Origin: CAYGKP01 sp964350605
GTDB taxonomy: Bacteria; Bacteroidota; Bacteroidia; Cytophagales; JAAEPT01
Direction: 5' to 3'
Length of the DNA stretch: 18,832 bases
Assembly (NCBI GenBank): GCA_964350605.1
Contig: CAYGKP010000024.1
Span: 1 to 18,832, forward strand
Part shown: one piece after another, positions 13,104-18,832 of the stretch
Position numbering within the stretch: the stretch's first letter is position 1
Layout: each line of letters opens with the position of its first letter
Notes under the pieces: model-generated
Database searches by the model: none
Told to the model about the DNA's origin: nothing
The model's input: the letters and a program-made list of their open reading frames with translations, nothing else
Position numbers and translations under genes: made by a program

Positions 13104-14551
13104 ACCTTTCTGCTGCCGATCTCGAACAGCTTGAAACCCTGGGCATCTCCCAGGCTGAACTCGACCGCCAACTCCAGAACTTCCAGACGGGCTTTCCCTA
13201 TACCCGTCTGGTGCGCCCCGCCACCCTCGGTGACGGCATCCGCCAATTGAGCGAGTCGGAGATTGATGCGCTGATTGCGGCGTATCCTACCGCTGCGGCC
13301 AATCATCGCTTGCTGAAGTTCGTGCCCGCTTCGGGAGCGGCCAGCCGGATGTTCAAGGCACTTTTCGCCTTTGCAGCCTCGCCCAAGGCTTCGGACCCCG
13401 TAGCCGAGCAAATGCGCGAGATTGATCGGTTTGCCTGTTGGCCCAAACTCAAACGGGTGCTGGAGCACCACGGACATGACCCCAGCGATCTCACCCTAGA
13501 GGGCCTTCAACGCCGCGCACATTACCTATTGGATAGTGAAGGGTTGGGCTATGGCGAACTGCCAAAAGGACTTTTGGAGTTCCACAGCTACGAAACAGAC
13601 GCTCGAACGGCCTTTGAGGAACACTTGGTCGAAGCAGCTGCCTATGCGACCGATGCGACGGGTGTGGCTAGGCTTCACTTTACGGTCTCACCCGAACACC
13701 AAGAGCGGTTCGAGTCACTCGTTGCAGAGGTCAAAGTCGAGTACGAAACGCGTCTGGGTGTGCGCTTCGAAATTGGCTTTTCGACCCAATCCTTCTCGAC
13801 CGACACGGTGGCCGTGACCACCGATCTGGAGCCCTTCCGCATGGATGGTGCGCTATTCTTTCGCCCTGCGGGCCACGGGGCACTTCTACAAAACCTACAG
13901 GCGTTAGAAGCCGACTTGGTGTTCGTCAAGAACATCGACAACGTGGTGCCCGACAAGAAACGTGGCGACACCATCCGCTACAAAAAAGCACTCGGCGCGT
14001 TGCTGTTGGACCTTCAGGCCCGGCTCCATGAGTTGCTGAAAGCGGGGGATAAAGCCGCCCTTCAAGCCTTTGCCAAGGCCGAATTTGGCCTGGACCTACC
14101 TGAGTCAGCGGTCTTGGATCGCCTGAACCGGCCAATCCGAATCTGCGGCATGGTCCGAAACGAAGGCGAGCCCGGTGGCGGACCCTTCTGGGCCGAAAGC
14201 CTGGGAGCCACCAGCTTGCAGATCGTCGAGAGCGCGCAAATCGACCCCGATGACAAAGCCCAACAAGACCTGGTGGCTAAGGCGACGCACTTCAACCCCG
14301 TGGACCTAGTCTGTGGCCTACGTGATTACAAAGGCGAGGCATTTGACTTGTCCGAATTGGTGGACCCCAGCACGGGCCTAATCAGCGAAAAGTCAGCGCA
14401 GGGCCAAACACTTTTGGCACAGGAACGTCCGGGCCTATGGAATGGCTCGATGGCCGGTTGGTTGACGCTGTTTGTCGAGGTGCCGATCAGCACCTTTAAC
14501 CCAGTGAAAACCTTCGGCGACCTGTTGCGCCCTGCGCACCAGAACGACTAG
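13100..14551 (+). CDS. DUF4301 family protein, possible UDPGP-like nucleotidyltransferase
   Basis: 483 residues, cytoplasmic, with no signal or membrane helix. It matches the Bacteroidota family DUF4301: an N-terminal LQNFQTGFPYTRLVRPATLGDGI (26-47), KFVPASGAASRMFK (73-86), and RICGMVRNEGEPGGGPFWAE (347-366). The function is not established. Read in order, its motifs parallel UDP-sugar pyrophosphorylases: a Gly/Ser-rich loop ending in Arg83, LPKGLLEFHSY (154-164), HFTVSPEH (193-200), FSTQSF (227-232), FRPAGHGALLQNL (254-266) and VKNIDN (276-281). This suggests a GT-A-type nucleotidyltransferase with a degenerate nucleotide loop; it is inference. Start overlaps the amidase stop by ATGA, so both proteins are made from one message, hinting at an envelope or cell-wall sugar role. 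A bidirectional terminator follows. Confidence 0.85.
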   Translation: MNLSAADLEQLETLGISQAELDRQLQNFQTGFPYTRLVRPATLGDGIRQLSESEIDALIAAYPTAAANHRLLKFVPASGAASRMFKALFAFAASPKASDPVAEQMREIDRFACWPKLKRVLEHHGHDPSDLTLEGLQRRAHYLLDSEGLGYGELPKGLLEFHSYETDARTAFEEHLVEAAAYATDATGVARLHFTVSPEHQERFESLVAEVKVEYETRLGVRFEIGFSTQSFSTDTVAVTTDLEPFRMDGALFFRPAGHGALLQNLQALEADLVFVKNIDNVVPDKKRGDTIRYKKALGALLLDLQARLHELLKAGDKAALQAFAKAEFGLDLPESAVLDRLNRPIRICGMVRNEGEPGGGPFWAESLGATSLQIVESAQIDPDDKAQQDLVAKATHFNPVDLVCGLRDYKGEAFDLSELVDPSTGLISEKSAQGQTLLAQERPGLWNGSMAGWLTLFVEVPISTFNPVKTFGDLLRPAHQND

Positions 14552-14577
14552 CCGAACGCTACTCCCCTTAATTGCAA

Positions 14578-14612
14578 TAAAAAAACGCCCCGGCCAATCG
14601 ACCGGGGCGTTT
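14578..14612. terminator. Bidirectional intrinsic terminator between convergent genes
   Basis: AAACGCCCCGG (14583-14593), 8-nt loop, CCGGGGCGTTT (14602-14612): an 11-bp perfect stem. A preceding A-run (14578-14585) becomes the U-tract for the YceI gene on the minus strand; in the plus direction the tail is TTTCTCT. It serves both DUF4301 (ends 14551) and yceI-like (ends 14638). Confidence 0.9.
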
Positions 14613-14637
14613 CTCTGTGTACCTAAACCAGTAGGAA

Positions 14638-15288
14638 CTACTTGGTGGCTTTCAAGTCGATGGTCAGAACGATTTCGTGTTTGATCGCGCCATCTTTCAG
14701 GGCACCTTCAATGTCGACCATGCCGTCAACTTGGAAGTTGACACCATACTTGGTGCGGTTGAAGGTCAACGTGGCTGTGCCGCTCAACATGTCACCTTCA
14801 GTGCTGAGCGTAGCAGGGAACGAAACGGTTTGAACCGAGTCGCGGATGGCAAGTTCGCCAACCACATCACCGCCTTCGCTCATGCCCGTGAGGGTCAGCT
14901 TTGCAGTGGGGTAAGTCTCAACAGCGAAGAATTGGTCGCTCTTCAAGTGGTCGAGCAACTTTGCGTTGTACTTGGGGTCCTCCAAGTCGGTGTTTTTCAT
15001 CGTGGTCAAGTCCACAATGATCTCGCCACCAACAACTTGGTCGCCTTTCATGATCACCGTGCCGCTTTGCACCTTGACGGTACCCACGTGGTTATCACCG
15101 GTCAGCTTCTCACCTTTCCAGGTGACGGTCGTCGCAGCAGTATCGACCATGTAGGTCACTTCTTCGGCTTCATTACCGGTGGTGTCAACTACTTCCACGT
15201 CACCTTCGTCGGTGTCGGCAGATTCGCCGCAAGAGGCCAGAAGGCTCAGCGAGAGGGCGCTCATCAAATAGAGTGATGCGTATTTCAT
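14638..15288 (-). CDS. YceI family lipoprotein
   Basis: 216 residues from the ATG at 15288 (a TTG four codons upstream is in frame but less likely). The signal peptide ends in the lipobox LLAS-C, so Cys20 should be lipidated; an acidic linker (about 24-45, rich in Asp/Glu) follows. The rest is a YceI beta-barrel: YMVDTAATTVTWKGEKLTG, HVGTVKVQSG, LLDHLKSDQFFAVETYPTAKL and VNFQVDGMVDIEG. YceI proteins bind long isoprenoid or fatty-acyl chains in a lipocalin-like cavity; the ligand here is unknown. The lack of Asp at +2 (Gly21) fits outer-membrane sorting under the E. coli rule, though Bacteroidota may differ. It is a single-gene unit with its own promoter upstream and the shared terminator downstream. 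Confidence 0.93.
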   Translation of the reverse strand: MKYASLYLMSALSLSLLASCGESADTDEGDVEVVDTTGNEAEEVTYMVDTAATTVTWKGEKLTGDNHVGTVKVQSGTVIMKGDQVVGGEIIVDLTTMKNTDLEDPKYNAKLLDHLKSDQFFAVETYPTAKLTLTGMSEGGDVVGELAIRDSVQTVSFPATLSTEGDMLSGTATLTFNRTKYGVNFQVDGMVDIEGALKDGAIKHEIVLTIDLKATK

Positions 15289-15324
15289 CGTGTGTTTCAA
15301 TTGGTTGTTTTGAACGTTGGAAAC

Positions 15325-15356
15325 GAAAGGTAGTAAATATATAAATGTTTAAACAA
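15325..15356 (-). promoter_or_regulatory. Candidate promoter of the YceI gene
   Basis: On the minus strand TTG (15354-15356), 21 bp, then TACCTTTC (15325-15332), a TAnnTTTG-like -7 element. The spacer is AT-rich, unlike the GC-rich surroundings. It leaves 36 nt to the ATG. Confidence 0.42.
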
Positions 15357-15682
15357 TTAATTTTTGGGGCGACTATTGCCCCAGAAGTGCTGGGCAGGAA
15401 GTCAACGTGACGACTGGTGAAAAATTCGTTCAATTTCCCCAACACCAGCTTGCGGCGAAGGCAGAGGGGGATTTGGCCCGTTCCCAACCACCCAAAACGG
15501 AATGAAGCCGGCCCACGTTAGACGCGAGCCGGCTTCTCCACAACTTGAACCTACTAGAAACAGAAATCCCTACACACTCTAACGTTTTTCGACTTACAGG
15601 GTTACATCGCCAGAACAAAAAAGAAGTTCCGATCTTCGGCTGCGAACCCCCTTCCCTTCAGCGGGGTTCTCTCTGGGTCGCC
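15357..15682. other. Gene-free divergent intergenic region with two hairpins
   Basis: Between the YceI promoter and the RND adaptor start I see no believable coding sequence. The frame of the adaptor is open back to 15545 but carries no signal or domain there. Two hairpins occur: TGGGGC/GCCCCA (15365-15383, 7-nt loop) with the T-run on its 5' side, and GAAGCCGGC/GCCGGCTTC (15504-15536). No clear promoter for the adaptor gene was found. Confidence 0.45.
15504..15536. repeat. 9-bp inverted repeat (stem-loop) upstream of the RND operon
   Basis: GAAGCCGGC (15504-15512) and GCCGGCTTC (15528-15536) are perfectly complementary with a 15-nt loop. No T-run follows on the plus strand; on the minus strand the tail is ATTCCGTTTT. 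No gene ends next to it on either strand, so an ordinary terminator role is not evident. Confidence 0.5.
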
Positions 15683-16843
15683 ATGAAACCACGCCAAGCT
15701 CTCATCGTCGCCGGCCTGCTGATCGGGTTCATCGGCATCGCCTTCTTTTGGCTCTCCGGCCTAAAAAAGCCGCCCAGTTCCAAGCCACGTTCCGACGCGC
15801 GTCTCCAGGTACTTGTGTTGGAAAGCGAACCCGGCGAAAGACCACTCATCCTCAGCGGCAACGGACGGGTCGCCCCGATGCAAACTGTTGAATTGACGTG
15901 CGAGGTCTCCGGTGGCCTTGAGCGCGGCGCAGTGCCCCTCTCACAAGGTCAGCGCTTTTCGAAAGGTCAGTTGTTGTTCACGGTCGACGCGCGACAAGCG
16001 CACTACCGCCTGCAGGCCGAGAAAAGCAAGTTCCTCTCTGGGCTGGCTCGCGTACTCGCCGACCTGCAACTTGACTACCCCAAGGAGTACCCAAATTGGC
16101 GCAATTACTTTGATAGCGTCAGCCTGGAGAAGCCGCTCCCTGCCCTGCCACAAGTGACCAACTCGCGCCTGCGCATCTTCCTGGCCGGACAAGGCTTGCT
16201 CGAACAGTATTACAATACAAAAACCCAGGAACAAGAGTACCGCAAGTATTTCGTTTACGCGCCCTTCTCGGGCACCTTTACCGATGTGCGCCTGGCAACG
16301 GGCACAGTCGTTCGCCCAGGGGCTGTTGTTGGCACCATTGCGCAGACCCAAGGGCTGGAGCTGATCGTGCCGTTGCCGTCGGCGGGCTTGCAACAGCTTC
16401 CTGCTGGCTCGAAGGTCTATATACTAGTGAATGGCGACAGCCTTGTGGGCCAAGTGACGCGCATTGCGCCGACGATCGACCCAACCACCCAGAGCCAGAA
16501 CGTCTACATCCGCCCCTCAAACGAGAAAGAGTTGATCTCGGGGGCCTACTACCCCGTGCGCATCGTGGGTCCAAAGGTGTCGGGTGTCATCGAAGTGCCT
16601 CGACAAGCCTTGATCGAGGATCGGTACATGTTCATCGTACGCGCCGACAGCTCGCTGGAACGCCGCGAAGTGACGGTTCACCCCTCGGGTGGCAATACGG
16701 CACTGGTCTCAGGGTTGCGCCCAGGTGAACGGGTTGTCATTCAGTCCATCCCAGACGGGGTCCCCGGCCTAAAAGTCGATCCAACTGACCCCAACACCAA
16801 GACACAAAACGGCCCGAAAACGAAGGCCGCAGGGGCAAAATGA
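15683..16843 (+). CDS. RND efflux periplasmic adaptor (membrane fusion protein)
   Basis: 386 residues from the ATG at 15683. An N-terminal membrane anchor (residues 6-27, ALIVAGLLIGFIGIAFFWL) is not followed by a lipobox, so it is a helix-anchored adaptor. The biotinyl-lipoyl halves are at about 60-105 and 185-222 (YFVYAPFSGTFTDVRLATGTVV), flanking an insert of about 80 residues where a helical hairpin is expected. The insert contains LDYPKEYPNWRNYFDSV and LPALPQ rather than a long coiled coil, a variant seen in some Bacteroidota and marine adaptors. A beta-barrel (225-295, with DPTTQSQNVYIRPSN) and membrane-proximal domain (300-360) follow; the tail is polar. It should bridge the RND pump and an outer-membrane channel. 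TGA overlaps the pump ATG (ATGA). Confidence 0.9.
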   Translation: MKPRQALIVAGLLIGFIGIAFFWLSGLKKPPSSKPRSDARLQVLVLESEPGERPLILSGNGRVAPMQTVELTCEVSGGLERGAVPLSQGQRFSKGQLLFTVDARQAHYRLQAEKSKFLSGLARVLADLQLDYPKEYPNWRNYFDSVSLEKPLPALPQVTNSRLRIFLAGQGLLEQYYNTKTQEQEYRKYFVYAPFSGTFTDVRLATGTVVRPGAVVGTIAQTQGLELIVPLPSAGLQQLPAGSKVYILVNGDSLVGQVTRIAPTIDPTTQSQNVYIRPSNEKELISGAYYPVRIVGPKVSGVIEVPRQALIEDRYMFIVRADSSLERREVTVHPSGGNTALVSGLRPGERVVIQSIPDGVPGLKVDPTDPNTKTQNGPKTKAAGAK

Positions 16844-18832
16844 GGCGATTGCTGGAGCTTTTCGCCCTGCGCCCCATGTACTCCTGGGCGTTGATCGGCG
16901 CGCTGATTGTGCTGGGTCTGCTTGGCTATACGAAGCTCAACAAATCGTACTTGCCCGAACTTCCCTCCACGGAGGTTCGCATCGAAATCAGCTACCCGGG
17001 GGCCACGCCCGAGGAGATTGAGGAAGGCATTACCCTGAAGATTGAGCAAGGACTTGTGGGCGTGCCGGGGATCGAGGAGATCACCTCGACCAGCCGCGAG
17101 AATCTGATGACCATGACGGTCTTTGCGCTCCAGGATTACCCCGTCGAGAAGCTCTACGACGACGTAAAGAACGCCGTCGACCGCATCACCGCCTTACCCG
17201 ACGGGGCCGAGAAACCCACCGTTTACATCATCAAGCCCACCGACCGGGTCATCGGACTGGTGTTGTACGGCGAGAGCGACCTGATGGCCCTCAAAGACGA
17301 GATCGAACGGATTGAGGACGAATTTCTCTTCACCGGATTCATCTCGCAGACGGCCTTCCGAGGCTTGCCAAGCCCCGAAATCTCGATTCAACTGCGCGAG
17401 GAGGATGTGCAGCGCTACGGGTTAAGCTTCACCCAAATTGCCCAGCGTGTAGCGGAAACCAACCGCGACTTGTTCTCCGGTTCGCTGCGTGGGCCTGATG
17501 AAGAGCTCTCGATCCTGACCCGCGCCAAAACCTCAGATCCTGATTCACTGGCCAACATCGTGATACGTGCGGGCACGGATGGGCAGATTGTTCGCCTGGG
17601 CGACATCGCCGACATCCGCTGGCAGTTCGAGGAAACCCCTGAGAAGCTCCTCTACAACGGCAAAAACTCGGTCGGGCTTCAGATTAACAAGCTGCCCGAA
17701 GAGGACTTGCTGCTGATCACTGACTACGTCCACCAGTATGTGGAGGACTACAACAAGGACCACAGCGACCTGAAGCTGAACATCACCTTCGACCGCTCGA
17801 CCTCCCTGGAGCAGCGCATTGAGTTACTGACCAAGAACGGGTTGATTGGGCTGATCCTGGTGCTCATCGTACTGGGCTTGTTCTTGAACCTGCGCTTGGC
17901 GTTCTGGGTCGCGTTTGGGATTCCGGTTTCCTTCTTGGGGATGCTATTCGTGGGCAGCCTGGCGGGTATCACCATCAACCAGATTACCCTGTTCGGCATG
18001 ATCCTGGTCATCGGAATTCTGGTCGACGACGGGATTGTGATCTCCGAGAACATCTATTCCCAGCGAGAGAAAGGGAAACCACCGTTGCGTGCAGCCGTGG
18101 AGGGTACACTGCAGGTGCTGCCTTCGGTCACCATTTCGATCATGACCACGGTACTGGCCTTCTCGCTCTTCTTCTTTGTGGAGGGCCGTTTGGGTGACTT
18201 CATGCCCGAGATGGCGACGGTTGTCATTGCCTGTCTGCTGGTTTCGCTCGTCGAGGCCACGTTCACACTGCCCACCCACCTGAGCTCGCCGAAGCTCATC
18301 CAGAAGCCTGGCCCCATCCGAAGGGCACTGAACCGGGGAATTGACCATGTCCGCGTAAAGCTCTACGGCCGCATGATCGAGAAGTTCACAGCCCCTGGCA
18401 CCCGCTGGATCATCTACCTCGTGCCCTACGCATTCATCGCTTTGGTCTTCGGGATGATCCGTGGCGGGGTGATTGGGCGCTCGTTCTTCCCCGATCTGGG
18501 CTCCGATGAAATCAATGTGGAGCTGGTCCTCTCGCCGGGTACGCGTGAGATGCACGTCGAGAAAGTGCTTCGCGACATCGACAAAAAAGTCTGGGCACTG
18601 AACGATTCACTCGAAAAAACAACGGGTGAACAACCGATTGTCTCGACACAGATCGAAGTGGGTCTGTCCAGTTTCGAGACTGGGAGTCATGCGGGCAAAC
18701 TCGAGATCGAACTCCTTGACGGCGAAACCCGAACCCAAGACGCACAGGAACTTACACGACTGCTGCGCCAAAAGATTGGCAAGGTGCCCGGTGCCCGCAA
18801 GTTCGCCGTCAATGCGGACCTAAGCTTCGGGA
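16840..18832 (+). CDS. RND efflux transporter permease, AcrB-like (3' end outside window)
   Basis: An open frame from ATG at 16840 to the window edge, 664 codons, with no stop; full-length members have about 1,000-1,050 residues. The first helix (about 15-32) is followed by the porter domain start STEVRIEISYPGATPEEIEE, typical of RND pumps. Helices TM2-TM4 begin near residue 333, and TM4 has IGILVDDGIVISENIY with Asp396/Asp397, the proton-relay pair equal to AcrB Asp407/Asp408. Additional helices follow (STVTISIMTT-like segment near 427 and CLLVSLVEATFTLP near 467), and the second porter half starts near 545. It should use the proton gradient to export hydrophobic compounds; substrates cannot be inferred. 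Translation is coupled to the adaptor. No outer-membrane factor gene is seen, so it lies downstream or elsewhere. Confidence 0.93.
   Translation, partial: MRRLLELFALRPMYSWALIGALIVLGLLGYTKLNKSYLPELPSTEVRIEISYPGATPEEIEEGITLKIEQGLVGVPGIEEITSTSRENLMTMTVFALQDYPVEKLYDDVKNAVDRITALPDGAEKPTVYIIKPTDRVIGLVLYGESDLMALKDEIERIEDEFLFTGFISQTAFRGLPSPEISIQLREEDVQRYGLSFTQIAQRVAETNRDLFSGSLRGPDEELSILTRAKTSDPDSLANIVIRAGTDGQIVRLGDIADIRWQFEETPEKLLYNGKNSVGLQINKLPEEDLLLITDYVHQYVEDYNKDHSDLKLNITFDRSTSLEQRIELLTKNGLIGLILVLIVLGLFLNLRLAFWVAFGIPVSFLGMLFVGSLAGITINQITLFGMILVIGILVDDGIVISENIYSQREKGKPPLRAAVEGTLQVLPSVTISIMTTVLAFSLFFFVEGRLGDFMPEMATVVIACLLVSLVEATFTLPTHLSSPKLIQKPGPIRRALNRGIDHVRVKLYGRMIEKFTAPGTRWIIYLVPYAFIALVFGMIRGGVIGRSFFPDLGSDEINVELVLSPGTREMHVEKVLRDIDKKVWALNDSLEKTTGEQPIVSTQIEVGLSSFETGSHAGKLEIELLDGETRTQDAQELTRLLRQKIGKVPGARKFAVNADLSFG

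Noticed and set aside
17944..18555. A 203-codon minus-strand open frame inside the RND pump gene
   Set aside because: It is antisense to TM3-TM6 of the pump and its translation is a low-complexity string of His, Asp, Arg and Gln.
1..18832. Mobile element, defence island, CRISPR array or secondary-metabolite cluster
   Set aside because: There is no transposase, integrase, direct-repeat array, restriction, toxin or synthase gene, and base composition appears even apart from the AT-rich YceI promoter.

Overview
The window is ordinary chromosomal DNA of a GC-rich Bacteroidota. The evidence is a secreted protein with a type IX secretion (T9SS) C-terminal sorting domain, a DUF4301 protein, the ddl/PASTA pair, start regions without Shine-Dalgarno sequences, and several upstream regions that match the Bacteroidota -33/-7 promoter (TTTG, 19 bp, TAnnTTTG-like). 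I see no phage, IS, CRISPR, rRNA or tRNA. Gene packing is tight: most neighbours overlap by 1-8 bp or share stop codons.

Layout. 1-2862 (+): end of a D-Ala-D-Ala ligase, a membrane-anchored PASTA protein without a kinase, and a T9SS-exported surface protein; this is a cell-envelope block. 2859-4668 (-): a YihX-like HAD phosphatase followed, with overlap, by an EGY-like site-2 metalloprotease. 4751-5515 (+): a YdcF/DUF218 membrane protein. 5512-9483 (-): an EI24/CysZ-like membrane protein, an SGLT-like sodium/solute symporter and a Sad/YneI-like succinate semialdehyde dehydrogenase. 9484-10041: a 558 bp gene-free stretch rich in dyads. 10042-11732 (+): the P-II/ammonium transporter operon (glnK-amtB), closed by a strong terminator. 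11829-14551 (+): a periplasmic amidase_3 protein coupled through ATGA to a DUF4301 protein, then a bidirectional terminator. 14638-15288 (-): a YceI-family lipoprotein. 15683-18832 (+): an RND efflux adaptor coupled through ATGA to the RND pump, which runs off the window.

How the genes fit together. glnK-amtB is the nitrogen uptake and sensing module. Adaptor and pump form an inner-membrane efflux complex; the outer-membrane channel is not in the window. Ddl, PASTA protein and amidase all concern peptidoglycan. The symporter and dehydrogenase may form a small uptake/catabolism unit.

I found no obviously new multi-gene system. The observations I rate highest are: motif-level evidence that DUF4301 is a divergent UDPGP-like nucleotidyltransferase coupled to a murein amidase; three promoters with an exact 19 bp spacer placed so close to the ATG that the mRNAs would be nearly leaderless; and a structured leader upstream of glnK. 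All positions come from reading the sequence by eye; family assignments rest on remembered motifs, not on searches.
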